Positions 36,148 to 45,549 of a stretch of DNA of 58,610 bases are shown one piece after another. The notes under the pieces are model-generated. The model was not told where the DNA came from. It saw only the letters and a list, made by a program, of their open reading frames with translations, and made no database searches. Every line of letters begins with the position of its first letter. Within the stretch, counting starts at the first letter, position 1. The position numbers and the translations under genes are program-made. Origin of the DNA: Bacteroidota bacterium. Its GTDB lineage: Bacteria; Bacteroidota; Bacteroidia; Chitinophagales; JADIYW01. The stretch is from positions 1-58,610 of the forward strand of contig JAQBNI010000110.1 of assembly GCA_028288625.1 (NCBI GenBank), given 5' to 3'.

Positions 36148-37335
36148 TTAACCGTAAACTGTTTTTAAAGCCTCGTTAATTATTTTGCAAGATACGCGAA
36201 TTTCATCTTCCGTTATAATCAGCGGCGGTGCAATCCGCATTGCGTTATCTGCAAAAAGAAACCAATCCGTTATTAATCCGTTTTCCAGGCAAACATCGAT
36301 CACCTTTCGCAGGTTTATAAAACTATCCAAATATAATGCCATCATTAACCCGCACTCATTTATTTTTTTTATTTGCGGGTGATGAAGTTCACTGATAAAG
36401 AGTTTCGCCTTTAATTCAACAGTTTCATATAATTTTTGTTCTGTAATTTCCTGTAATGATGCGAGCGCGGCTGCACAGCAAACGGGGTTGCCGCCGAACG
36501 TAGTGATATGCCCGAGAACAGGATCATGCTGAATCACATTCATAATTTTTTTATCTGCAATAAAACATGCCAGAGGCATTCCTCCGCCGAATGATTTTCC
36601 CAGTAATAAAATATCCGGCGTTACTTTTTCTTTTTCAAACCTGAATAAATTTCCGGTTCGTCCGCAGCCGGTTTGTATCTCGTCAAACACCAGCAATGTG
36701 CCGGTTTCATTACAGCGTTTTCTTACAGCATTCAGATAACCTTCGTCAGGCACAACAATTCCCGCTTCACCCTGAACAGGTTCCATAAAAACTGCCGCAG
36801 TTTTTTTTGTGATGAGGTTGATGTCTTCCAAATCATTAAAGCCAATTTGTTTTATTCCCGGCAGCAGCGGACGATAATTCGATTTGAAATATTCATCTCC
36901 CAGCAAACTCAATGCACCTTGTGTACTTCCATGATAAGATTTTAAACAGGAAATAATTTCCGTTCTTCCCGAGTAGCGCTTTGCAATTTTCATCGCGCCT
37001 TCCGTGGCTTCGGTTCCCGAATTAGTAAAGTAAACCGAGTTCAAAGTATCCGGCAGGAGATCGCATAAAAATTTCGCAAGCTGCACCTGCGGTGTTTGAA
37101 CAAACTCGCCATATACCATAGTATGCATATATTTTGCAGCCTGGCTTTGTATGGATGCTACAATTTTCGGATGACAATGACCGAGACTGCTCACATTAAT
37201 TCCCGAGATGAGATCGATATATTTTTTCCCCGCAACATCATAAAGGTATACGCCTTCGCCACGAGCCACCTCAATGCCGAGCGGAGCATCGCTGGTTTGC
37301 GCAATATGTTGCAGGAAAAGCTGGCGTTGTGTCAT
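36148..37335 (-). CDS. Class III PLP-dependent aminotransferase (ArgD-like)
   Basis: 395 residues. Schiff-base Lys247 is in LLGKSFGGGM, the PLP aspartate at 218 in VFDEIQTGCGRTG, and SGTEATEGAMKIAKR binds the phosphate. The closest general pattern is acetylornithine/ornithine/LysW-type or 4-aminobutyrate transaminases. It is the first gene of the polysaccharide operon, so it might provide an amino donor or amino acid decoration for the glycan, but it may simply be an amino acid enzyme. The promoter must lie in the gap filled by 89-bp repeats. Confidence 0.82.
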   Translation of the reverse strand: MTQRQLFLQHIAQTSDAPLGIEVARGEGVYLYDVAGKKYIDLISGINVSSLGHCHPKIVASIQSQAAKYMHTMVYGEFVQTPQVQLAKFLCDLLPDTLNSVYFTNSGTEATEGAMKIAKRYSGRTEIISCLKSYHGSTQGALSLLGDEYFKSNYRPLLPGIKQIGFNDLEDINLITKKTAAVFMEPVQGEAGIVVPDEGYLNAVRKRCNETGTLLVFDEIQTGCGRTGNLFRFEKEKVTPDILLLGKSFGGGMPLACFIADKKIMNVIQHDPVLGHITTFGGNPVCCAAALASLQEITEQKLYETVELKAKLFISELHHPQIKKINECGLMMALYLDSFINLRKVIDVCLENGLITDWFLFADNAMRIAPPLIITEDEIRVSCKIINEALKTVYG

Positions 37336-37360
37336 GACGTAAAGTTATTAATTAATAATT

Positions 37361-37537
37361 ACAACGCAGTTGTTGGTCCCTGTCAACATCAATAATTATC
37401 GATAGCAATCTCTTTGGTCAGGCGACCAAACAAGGCAGCATTTAAATTTACAACGCCGTTGTTGGTCGCCTGACCAACAACAATAATTTCGATAGCAATT
37501 TTTTTGGTCAGGTGACCAAACAAGGCAGTCTTAATAA
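37361..37537. repeat. Two tandem 89-bp units of nested palindromes in a divergent promoter region
   Basis: Units begin at 37361 and 37450 (ACAACGCAG and ACAACGCCG) and end near GACCAAACAAGGCAG. Each holds two hairpins whose cores, GGTCGCCTGACC and GGTCAGGCGACC, are reverse complements. Best examples are TTGTTGGTC/GACCAACAA (37459-37480) and TTTGGTCA/TGACCAAA (37503-37520). The region separates the aminotransferase operon (minus) from the monooxygenase gene (plus). Nothing else was seen in 37336-37625. Confidence 0.8.
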
Positions 37538-37625
37538 TTACTTATCATTTAACGTGTTTAAATTAGCTTTTGCATAGATGGCAGCCCTTAATATGGAGTA
37601 ACTTTAGATTATTAAATTTTATAAA

Positions 37626-39134
37626 ATGGCGGTGAAGAATAATTTGAAAAAAGACTTTTCCATTTTGATTACCGGGACAGGTTTTTCAGGCATTTGTGTG
37701 GGCATACAGCTTAAAAAAGCGGGCATACATAATTTTAAAATTCTTGAGAAAGCAAATGATGTTGGCGGCACTTGGCGTGATAATACTTATCCCGGGGCAG
37801 CCTGCGATGTAAAATCAAATTTATATTCCTTCTCTTTTGAACCAAACCCCAACTGGAGCAGGGAATTTTCCGCACAAAAAGAAATTCTTGATTACATCAG
37901 GCATTGTGTAAAGAAATACGATCTTGAAAAACATATTGTATTTAACTGGGAAGTAGCGACTTCCATCTTCCATGAAGATAAAGCCATGTGGGAAGTGATC
38001 AACACGAGAAAAGAAAAGCTTTTTGCGAATGTGATCGTACCAGGCAACGGACCATTGCATATTCCGAGCCTTCCGGATATTGATGGCATTCGTGATTTTA
38101 AAGGCGAAGTTTTTCATTCTGCAAAGTGGAATCATGATTATGATCTGGATGGAAAAAATGTTTGTGTGATCGGCACCGGTGCAAGCGCAATACAGTTTGT
38201 TCCGGAGATACAGCCGAAAGCAAAAAACCTTTATCTCATGCAGCGCACTGCGCCGTGGGTACTACCAAAACCTGACGGTGAATTCACATCACTCCAACAT
38301 ACTTTATTTGAAAAAATACCCTTCGTTCAAAAACTCAACCGCGATTTTATTTATTATTTCAATGAAGCGCAGGTGGTTGGATTTATGTATGAAGACAGAA
38401 TTCTCAAATTAGGAGAAGCGATCGGAACCAGGTACATGAAAAAAATTATCAAGGATCCAACACTACGTAAAAAATTAACACCGACTTATAGGCTGGGCTG
38501 CAAACGTGTATTAATGTCGAATAATTATTATCAGTCGCTTGCGAAGCCGAATGTTGATGTGGTAACAGATGGCATTGTAAAATTCACGAAGGATGCTGTA
38601 ATTACAGGCGATGGCAAGCAGCGCAAAATTGATGCGCTCATTTTGGGAACAGGTTTTCATGTGGCGGATAGTTTTCTTTTCTATGATGTGCATGGACGCG
38701 ATGATGTGCAAATGAAAAACGCATTCAAGGACGGACCGCAGGCTTATTACGGATCTGCGATCCACGGCTTTCCGAATATGTTTATGATGCTCGGACCGAA
38801 TACGGGACTCGGGCATAATTCCATGGTCTACATGATCGAATCACAAACCAATTATGTGGTGGATGCTATACAAAAAATGATGGCGAACAATATCCGCACT
38901 GTTGAGGTGAAGGAAGAAGTACAGGAAAAATTCAATGAAGAAATTCAGCGCAAATTAATCAATACCATCTGGGACTCCGGCTGTAAAAGCTGGTATCTCA
39001 GCGCAAATGGAAAGAACCACACCGTTTGGCCCGGCTTTACAACAGAATTCAGGAAACGCACCAAAACATTCAACATGAATGATTATATCGTGGAAAAAGA
39101 AATTGTAAAAAAGAGAGAAGCGGAGTTGGTGTAA
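37626..39134 (+). CDS. Flavin-containing / Baeyer-Villiger-type monooxygenase
   Basis: 502 residues. The FAD site GTGFSG is at 17-22, followed by GGTWRDNTYPGAACD, and the NADPH site GTGASA at 183-188. FKGEVFHSAKW (158-168) fits the class B fingerprint FxGxxxHxxxW with the usual P/D after W replaced by N. Enzymes of this class insert oxygen into ketones or oxidise N or S with NADPH and O2. Substrate unknown. Cytoplasmic; single gene. Confidence 0.87.
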   Translation: MAVKNNLKKDFSILITGTGFSGICVGIQLKKAGIHNFKILEKANDVGGTWRDNTYPGAACDVKSNLYSFSFEPNPNWSREFSAQKEILDYIRHCVKKYDLEKHIVFNWEVATSIFHEDKAMWEVINTRKEKLFANVIVPGNGPLHIPSLPDIDGIRDFKGEVFHSAKWNHDYDLDGKNVCVIGTGASAIQFVPEIQPKAKNLYLMQRTAPWVLPKPDGEFTSLQHTLFEKIPFVQKLNRDFIYYFNEAQVVGFMYEDRILKLGEAIGTRYMKKIIKDPTLRKKLTPTYRLGCKRVLMSNNYYQSLAKPNVDVVTDGIVKFTKDAVITGDGKQRKIDALILGTGFHVADSFLFYDVHGRDDVQMKNAFKDGPQAYYGSAIHGFPNMFMMLGPNTGLGHNSMVYMIESQTNYVVDAIQKMMANNIRTVEVKEEVQEKFNEEIQRKLINTIWDSGCKSWYLSANGKNHTVWPGFTTEFRKRTKTFNMNDYIVEKEIVKKREAELV

Positions 39135-39138
39135 TTTT

Positions 39139-41493
39139 TTACTTCACAGAAACCAACGCAGTCCCCGAATTCATCACTGTAAGGATCGCATTATTGTAAA
39201 CCGAGCTTAAACTGGTGTACTCGAACGGGATCACAACCTTCCCGTTCTTATCGATCAAACCCAGCTTTCCATTTTTTGAAACCTTCGAATACCCTTTTTC
39301 AAATGGTGTAGCACCTTCGTATTCAAAAGCTGTTGTTGCAGTACCACTGCTGCCGAGCACTCCCCATTTACCATTTTGCTTTGCCCATGTCAACCCTTCA
39401 CTTCTCGCAGAAATTTCCTGGTATTTAAAATCAATGATCTTATTTCCCTTGCTGTCGATCAAACCCCACTGCGTGCCTTTCTTCACAGGGAATGTGCCGT
39501 TGGCGGGCATTAACGCTGTTACATATTTTTCAGTGCCGACTTGTTTTCCTGTTTTATCTATCTGGTAATAATCTGTTCCGGATTTTACAATACTTGCTCC
39601 GCTTGTAAAATCTCCTACTTCATCAAATTGCGGGTTGATGATCATCTTTCCGGATGTATCAATATAACCGCATTTCCCGTTTAATTTTACCCATGCAAAT
39701 CCTTCAGAAAAACTTCCAACGGCATCATACAATGAACTGTTGATGGCCTTGCCTGATTTGTCGACATAGAAAAATTTATTAGTCGCATCCTTGATCAAAA
39801 TACGCCCGTTTTTACAAGCACCCCCATCAGTTGCATAGACTTTAAAAGCTTCATAGCCTTTTTTATCGAGATAATATATGTAACCCGCATATTGACCTTT
39901 CGCCATTGCTAATCCTTCCGAATACGGTCCATAAAAAACCGTAGACAGCTCCGCTATGTTATTTAAAGATTTATCCGCGAGATAAGGCTTGCTGTATTGT
40001 GTTTCCTGTATTGCGCAAATGCCTTCTGAGAAATTGACTACATTTGCAAACCATTTATCGGATAATTTTTTACCTGTATAATCTACAAAAGTATACGTTG
40101 TATTCTTACCAATAAAAATACCTTCTTCATTAAAATCACCCACCTCATTAAACTCCAGCTTTGTATTTTTCGCGGTTTGAAGATTATATAAATTAATCAC
40201 TTTAAAATACGGCACTTTCACCGAGTCGTCGTTGCTGAACAATCTTGTGCCGTAAACATCCACGCTCTCCTGCGCTATGTTTTTTATCAGCTTTCCTGTT
40301 ACATCAAACACCTTCGCTTTATTATTGAAAACAAACACAACTCTTTTTTCTCCTGAACTCGCAGTGATCGCGCTGTCGGCAGGAATCACCGTCTTCATAT
40401 TTTTATCCAGCACGGAATACTTACCGTCTTTTTTTACGATCATCAACCCATTCTTATAGTAACCGGATAAATAATTATAATCGGGGTTTAATTTTAAGGC
40501 ACCCTTTGTATTGACCACTCCATAATATCCCATTTCTTTTTGCACAATTGCCATCCCATCGCTAAACTCCTTGATTTCCTTATACTCCACGGGCAAAATA
40601 ACTTTACCGGTGCTGTCGATCAAACCATACTTATCATTTTTCTTCACCATAAAAATTCCACCATCTTTTCTCAGGGAAATAGATTCATAGGTATCCGTAA
40701 TTTCTTTTCCTGTTGTATCGATCAAAACAATTTCATCTTTTGAAGCTGACGTGGAGTAATTGTTCTTCGAATAGGATTTCTTGTGCTTATACACTTCTGC
40801 ATATCCGTTATAAAATGTTTCCGCATCTTCATATTTCGGTTCAACAACAAATTTATTTTCTTTGTTGATATAACCATACAGTGCGCCTTCCGATAAACTG
40901 GCAGGCGCTAACCCGTTGCTGAAATAACCCATGTTTACATATTGCGGTTCAATGACAACTTTATTCTCTTTATTAATAAAACCGAATTTTTTATTTTCAC
41001 CTTTGAAATTCATTAAGCCATCTCTCAAATTTCCCAGGTAAGTGTACTGCACAGGAATTATAAGCTTTCCGGTTTTATCCACGGCGCCGTAAAAATAATC
41101 GTAACTCGCTGTTTTCTTTTGTACAACTGCCAGTCCTTCACTGTAGGCTTCTACCCTATTATATATAGGTTCAACAATTATGCGCCCGGCTTTTGCAGAA
41201 AATATGCCGTAGTTGCTTAACGTGTCTTCAACAATATATAATCCATCCTCGTATGCGGTATAGATCACCGTATATTTCATCGGCAGAATTATTTTTTTTG
41301 TTTTCTCCTCCATTAAACCATACCTCGTAATAGTAGTGGAACTGCTATAATAATTTGCCGCAGGAATATACGTGGTTTTATAAATGGTCGTAAAGCCATC
41401 TTTATTTTTACTGCCTGTCTTGTAGTCTTCTTCAGAAAACGCACAAGGAGCAGCCACCAGGAACAGGATAAAATACAGCAGTTTCTTTTCCAT
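39139..41493 (-). CDS. WG-repeat protein, secreted
   Basis: 784 residues with a signal peptide (1-20). Most of the protein is made of about 15 WG (KWG) repeats of 35-50 residues with the pattern YGxIDxxGKxVIxPxYxxxxxFxEGLAxV, for example YGLIDSTGKVILPVEYKEI and CGYIDTSGKMIINPQFDEV. The repeats probably form a beta-propeller-like surface that binds a partner. Such proteins are frequent in Bacteroidota and their ligands are unknown. The gene is convergent with the monooxygenase (4 bp gap) and divergent from glyS. Confidence 0.85.
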   Translation of the reverse strand: MEKKLLYFILFLVAAPCAFSEEDYKTGSKNKDGFTTIYKTTYIPAANYYSSSTTITRYGLMEEKTKKIILPMKYTVIYTAYEDGLYIVEDTLSNYGIFSAKAGRIIVEPIYNRVEAYSEGLAVVQKKTASYDYFYGAVDKTGKLIIPVQYTYLGNLRDGLMNFKGENKKFGFINKENKVVIEPQYVNMGYFSNGLAPASLSEGALYGYINKENKFVVEPKYEDAETFYNGYAEVYKHKKSYSKNNYSTSASKDEIVLIDTTGKEITDTYESISLRKDGGIFMVKKNDKYGLIDSTGKVILPVEYKEIKEFSDGMAIVQKEMGYYGVVNTKGALKLNPDYNYLSGYYKNGLMIVKKDGKYSVLDKNMKTVIPADSAITASSGEKRVVFVFNNKAKVFDVTGKLIKNIAQESVDVYGTRLFSNDDSVKVPYFKVINLYNLQTAKNTKLEFNEVGDFNEEGIFIGKNTTYTFVDYTGKKLSDKWFANVVNFSEGICAIQETQYSKPYLADKSLNNIAELSTVFYGPYSEGLAMAKGQYAGYIYYLDKKGYEAFKVYATDGGACKNGRILIKDATNKFFYVDKSGKAINSSLYDAVGSFSEGFAWVKLNGKCGYIDTSGKMIINPQFDEVGDFTSGASIVKSGTDYYQIDKTGKQVGTEKYVTALMPANGTFPVKKGTQWGLIDSKGNKIIDFKYQEISARSEGLTWAKQNGKWGVLGSSGTATTAFEYEGATPFEKGYSKVSKNGKLGLIDKNGKVVIPFEYTSLSSVYNNAILTVMNSGTALVSVK

Positions 41494-41591
41494 AATTCAA
41501 TAATTTGAGGGAGTTAAATTAAATACCAAATGAAATTAATATAAATGTGTGATTTTTTGAAATTCTTAACCCACTAATAGCCTGCAATGCG

Positions 41592-41621
41592 TTGCCCAAT
41601 GAAGACATTGTTTTATATTTG
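41592..41621 (+). promoter_or_regulatory. Promoter of glyS (-33 TTG, -7 TATATTTG)
   Basis: TTG at 41592-41594, a 19-bp spacer, then TATATTTG at 41614-41621 match the Bacteroidota promoter in both boxes and spacing. The ATG at 41628 follows within 7 bp, so the mRNA is likely leaderless or nearly so. Confidence 0.6.
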
Positions 41622-41627
41622 CCCATT

Positions 41628-43151
41628 ATGGCAGAAGCAGACTTACAAAAAATTGTATCGCATTGTAAAGAGTACGGATTTATTTTCCCATCGAGTGAAA
41701 TTTATGACAACCTTGGCGCCGTATATGACTATGGTCCGTTTGGTGTAGAGCTGAAAAATCATATAAAAGAATATTGGTGGAAGAGCATGGTACAGCTGCA
41801 TGAAAATATTGTGGGTTTGGATTCCGCGATCTTTATGCATCCTACTACCTGGAAAGCTTCCGGTCACGTAGATAGTTTTTCTGATCCGCTGATCGACAAT
41901 AAAGATTCCAAAAAAAGATACCGCGCCGATGTTTTGCTCGAAGAAAAAATTGACAAGCTGAAAGAGAAGGGTGAAAAAGAATTGACTAAAAAAGGAATTG
42001 ATCTGTCATCGCCTGAAGAAGATAAAGCAAAAGCCAGCCGCGATTATGCCAAAGGCGTTGCGCTAGAGCAGGAGTATGGTAAGGCAGCTGAAGCGGCAGA
42101 TTTTAAAAGATATAAAGAATTGATCGAGGAATATGAAATTGCGTGTGAAGTATCCGGCTCGCGAAACTGGACGGATGTGCGGCAGTTCAACCTGATGTTT
42201 GCCACGAAAATGGGCGCATTGGATGAAGCAGCAACCGATCTTTACTTGCGTCCTGAAACAGCGCAAGGGATATTTGTGAATTTTCTTAATGTGCAAAAAA
42301 CAGCGCGGATGAAAGTTCCTTTCGGCATTGCACAGATCGGCAAAGCGTTCCGTAACGAAATAGTTGCACGACAATTTATTTTCCGCATGCGCGAATTCGA
42401 ACAAATGGAAATGCAGTTCTTTGTTCGTCCCGGCACTGAGCTGGAATGGTTTAAGACATGGAAGGAAACGCGCATGAACTGGCATCTCGCTCTCGGCACA
42501 CCGCAGGAAAATCTCCGGTTCCACGTTCATGAAAAATTAGCGCATTATGCAAACGCAGCAGAAGACATTCAATTTAAATTCCCGATCGGCTTTAAAGAAC
42601 TCGAAGGCATACATTCAAGAACGGATTTCGATCTCACTGAGCATCAGAAATTCTCCGGGAAAAAATTACAATATTTTGATTCGGAACTCAACCAGAATTA
42701 TGTTCCTTACGTGATTGAAACTTCTATCGGTCTCGACAGGATGTTTTTACGCGTCTTGAGTGAATGTCTAAAAGATGAAACACTGGAGAACGGCGAAACA
42801 CGCACCGTTTTAAAACTTCCTCCTGCGTTAGCGCCAATAAAAGTGGCTGTTCTGCCACTTGTGAAAAAAGACGGATTGGCGGAAAAAGCCAGGGAGATAT
42901 TCGATACGCTTAAGTTTACAGGCAGGTTTTTTTACGAAGAAAAAGATACGATCGGCAAGCGCTACCGACGCATGGACGCCATCGGTACGCCGTATTGCAT
43001 TACCGTTGATCACCAGACGCTCGAAGATAATACCGTAACCATCCGCGAAAGAGATTCCATGTCGCAGGAACGCATTGCGATCGCCGATATTGAGAAAACA
43101 GTTGGCGTCAAAATTGATATGAATAACCTGTTGCGTAAAGCGATCGCATAA
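41628..43151 (+). CDS. glyS: Glycyl-tRNA synthetase (single-chain, class II)
   Basis: 507 residues from the ATG at 41628; the upstream in-frame start overlaps the promoter. It opens with SHCKEYGFIFPSSEIYDNLGAVYDYGPFG, typical of the eukaryote/archaea-like dimeric GlyRS, quoted here in part only as GFIFPSSEIYDNLG. Motif 2 is GKAFRNEI ... REFEQMEMQFF, motif 3 ETSIGLDRMFLRV. The C-terminal anticodon-binding domain (about 400-500) has VAVLPLVKKDG and YRRMDAIGTPYC. It charges tRNA-Gly. The stop shares one base with the next ATG. Confidence 0.95.
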   Translation: MAEADLQKIVSHCKEYGFIFPSSEIYDNLGAVYDYGPFGVELKNHIKEYWWKSMVQLHENIVGLDSAIFMHPTTWKASGHVDSFSDPLIDNKDSKKRYRADVLLEEKIDKLKEKGEKELTKKGIDLSSPEEDKAKASRDYAKGVALEQEYGKAAEAADFKRYKELIEEYEIACEVSGSRNWTDVRQFNLMFATKMGALDEAATDLYLRPETAQGIFVNFLNVQKTARMKVPFGIAQIGKAFRNEIVARQFIFRMREFEQMEMQFFVRPGTELEWFKTWKETRMNWHLALGTPQENLRFHVHEKLAHYANAAEDIQFKFPIGFKELEGIHSRTDFDLTEHQKFSGKKLQYFDSELNQNYVPYVIETSIGLDRMFLRVLSECLKDETLENGETRTVLKLPPALAPIKVAVLPLVKKDGLAEKAREIFDTLKFTGRFFYEEKDTIGKRYRRMDAIGTPYCITVDHQTLEDNTVTIRERDSMSQERIAIADIEKTVGVKIDMNNLLRKAIA

Positions 43152-43606
43152 TGTTTCTCAAAAGAATATATACCATTTCTTTTTTTCTTCTTGCATACTC
43201 ATGTTTTGCAGGCAATCCTGCGCTGCATGGAAACTGGAAAGGATTTATTGTTTCCAATCTCGATGTATACAACAGCACCGGGTTGCCGGTTTCCTTAAGT
43301 ATTGTTGATGATAATGACGAAGGTGATCTGGTTGGTGAAATGACCGTGCAATACCGTTATCAAACCGACATCTACAAAGCAAAATATGCGATCGAAGGAA
43401 ATATTGATTATGAAAAATATGTGATCTCGTTGAGGCAAACTCATTTTGTCTACTCCGATTTACTTCCCAAGGGATTGCAGTGGTGCATAGGCGGAGGAAC
43501 GTTTAATATTTACCGCAGCACTTATGGCAAGAAGACCTATATGGATGGTTATATGAAAAGCAACTGCGGCAAGGAAGACATGCGCATGATCCTGATCAAA
43601 ATGTAA
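43151..43606 (+). CDS. Small secreted protein of unknown function
   Basis: 151 residues. A signal peptide (about 1-20) precedes a beta-rich domain (LHGNWKGFIVSNLDVYN, VGEMTVQYRYQTDIYKAKY), reminiscent of lipocalin-like proteins. Three cysteines remain in the mature part. The ATG overlaps the glyS stop by one base (TAATG), so it is translated after glyS, although a functional link is unlikely. Confidence 0.6.
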   Translation: MFLKRIYTISFFLLAYSCFAGNPALHGNWKGFIVSNLDVYNSTGLPVSLSIVDDNDEGDLVGEMTVQYRYQTDIYKAKYAIEGNIDYEKYVISLRQTHFVYSDLLPKGLQWCIGGGTFNIYRSTYGKKTYMDGYMKSNCGKEDMRMILIKM

Positions 43607-43650
43607 CCGCGGATACTTTTTTAATTGATAAAAAGGCTTACCTTAATGAT

Positions 43651-44535
43651 ATGAAAAAACAATTTTACTTTTCCATTTTATTGGTTTTGGTGACGATCAC
43701 CGCATGTAAGAAATCCTCAACAAACGCAGTAACGGAAGGAACGTTTACGGCTTTAACTTATAATGTAGCTGGCTTACCGGAACCGGTTTCACAATCTCAT
43801 CCACTGGTAAATTCGCCGCAGATCAGTTCGCGCCTGAATAATTACGATATTGTAAACGTGCAGGAAGATTTTGGTTATGATAGTTTATTACGGCTGCATG
43901 AACATCATCCCTTTCAAAGCAAATATTTTGCAGGCACATCCTTAGGCGATGGATTGAATTTATTTTCGAGATTTTTATTTCTCGATTACATGCGAACTGC
44001 ATGGGTAGATTGCAATGGTACGGATTGTTATACGCCAAAAGGATTTACTTATTCACGCGTAAAACTTGCAGAACATGCTTACATAGATCTGTATGATGTG
44101 CATTGCAACGCAGGCTCGGATGTGCTCGACCTTGCAGCACGAAGAAAAAATATTCTGCAGATGTGCGCATACATTGATTACCGTTCGAAAGGTCATGCAG
44201 TAATTATTATGGGCGATACGAATACCCGCTATACAAGAACAGGCGACAATATCCGCGAAATACTAAATCGCGATTTTAAAGATGTATGGATCGAGCTGGA
44301 ACGCAATGGCGTAGTTCCAAACCAGGATGGAATTTCATTATCGGATTGCGATCCAACTTCTACTTATGCAAATTGCGAAGTGGTAGACAAAATATTTTAC
44401 AGGAGCAACGATGAAGTGAAACTTACACCGCTTGAATTTGCAATTCCCGGCGACCAGTTTTTAGATGCAAATGGCGAATGGCTTTCCGACCACAGACCGG
44501 TGTATGCAAAATTTAAATTCAACGTTTTAAAATAA
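43651..44535 (+). CDS. Endonuclease/exonuclease/phosphatase-family lipoprotein, copy 1
   Basis: 294 residues. Lipobox TITAC with Cys19, then KKSS. The EEP fold residues are visible: Asn38 (YNVAGLP), Glu72 (NVQEDF), His151 (YDVHCNAG), Asp189 and Asn191 (MGDTNT), and Asp280-His281 (SDHRPV). The superfamily includes DNases, sphingomyelinases and inositol phosphatases. Conserved cysteines (CNGTDC) suggest a disulfide and an extracytoplasmic site. First of three tandem paralogues. Whether it attacks nucleic acid or a phosphodiester lipid cannot be told. Confidence 0.8.
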   Translation: MKKQFYFSILLVLVTITACKKSSTNAVTEGTFTALTYNVAGLPEPVSQSHPLVNSPQISSRLNNYDIVNVQEDFGYDSLLRLHEHHPFQSKYFAGTSLGDGLNLFSRFLFLDYMRTAWVDCNGTDCYTPKGFTYSRVKLAEHAYIDLYDVHCNAGSDVLDLAARRKNILQMCAYIDYRSKGHAVIIMGDTNTRYTRTGDNIREILNRDFKDVWIELERNGVVPNQDGISLSDCDPTSTYANCEVVDKIFYRSNDEVKLTPLEFAIPGDQFLDANGEWLSDHRPVYAKFKFNVLK

Positions 44536-44560
44536 TTTATCCATTAGTTATGCTATAAGC

Positions 44561-45442
44561 ATGAGAAAGCATCTACTCCTTTTTACAAGTCTTGTTTTTA
44601 TTGTGATAACAGGCTGCAAGAAGCAGGCAGATGAAATTAAACATGGCACTTTCACTGCAATGACCTACAACATTGCAGGATTGCCGGAACCGATCTCCGG
44701 CTCACATCCCGCCATCAATACACCATTGATCGCTAAATTACTTAACGATTATGATGTAGTGAATGTCCAGGAAGATTTTAATTACGATCAACTCCTGAGA
44801 GCAAATGACCGGCATCCATTCAAAAGTAAATATGAAGCTAAAGTAAGTTTTGGGGATGGATTAAACCTGCTATCGAACTTTCCTTTTACCGACTTCGTAC
44901 GAACTCAATGGACTAAATGTGAAGGAACGGATTGCCTGACACCGAAAGGTTTCACTTATTCGAGATTGAATATTGCAGGCGATGTGTTTATAGATTTGTA
45001 TGATGTGCATTGCGATGCAGGAAGCACACCGGAAGGCTATGCCGCAAGAAAAAGCAATATATTGCAATTGGTGGCTTACATTGATGCACATTCACAGGGA
45101 CATGCAGTGATCATTATGGGCGACACCAATACCGAATATACGGAAACACAGGAAAACCCGCGCGAGATATTGAACCGCGGTTTTAAAGATGTGTGGGTGG
45201 AACTGATCAGGCATGGAATATTGCCCACGCAAAACGACAGCTCCCTGGATTGCGGCAATCTCGTAACAAACGAAGTAGATTGCGAAGAGCTTGATAAAAT
45301 ATTTTACAGGAGCAACGACGAGGTAAAATTAACCGCACTGGAATATGCAATCCCCGGAGATAAGTTTTTAGATGTGCGCAGGGAATGGCTTTCCGATCAC
45401 CGCCCTGTTTTCACGAAGTTTCAATTTGATATACTGAAATAA
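44561..45442 (+). CDS. Endonuclease/exonuclease/phosphatase-family lipoprotein, copy 2
   Basis: 293 residues, the same plan as its neighbours: lipobox VITGC, YNIAGLPEPISGSHP, NVQEDFNYD, DVHCDAG, MGDTNTEYT and SDHRPVFTKF. The active-site set is complete. It begins 25 bp after copy 1 and is very probably in the same transcript. The last ~60 residues (KIFYRSNDEVKLTALEYAIP) are nearly the same in all three. Confidence 0.8.
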   Translation: MRKHLLLFTSLVFIVITGCKKQADEIKHGTFTAMTYNIAGLPEPISGSHPAINTPLIAKLLNDYDVVNVQEDFNYDQLLRANDRHPFKSKYEAKVSFGDGLNLLSNFPFTDFVRTQWTKCEGTDCLTPKGFTYSRLNIAGDVFIDLYDVHCDAGSTPEGYAARKSNILQLVAYIDAHSQGHAVIIMGDTNTEYTETQENPREILNRGFKDVWVELIRHGILPTQNDSSLDCGNLVTNEVDCEELDKIFYRSNDEVKLTALEYAIPGDKFLDVRREWLSDHRPVFTKFQFDILK

Positions 45443-45549
45443 GTTTCCTAAGGGTGAATTTTGAATTGATAAAAGTCATAAAAGATTTGTCATTTACTTT
45501 TTGCCGATTGTCTGCTGTAACTTGCCGTCTCATTTTTTAATTCTTTGTC

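Noticed and set aside
41494-41517. AATTCAAT AATTTGAG near the start of the WG-repeat gene as another octad array
   Set aside because: Only two units are in register, which chance can give in AT-rich DNA.
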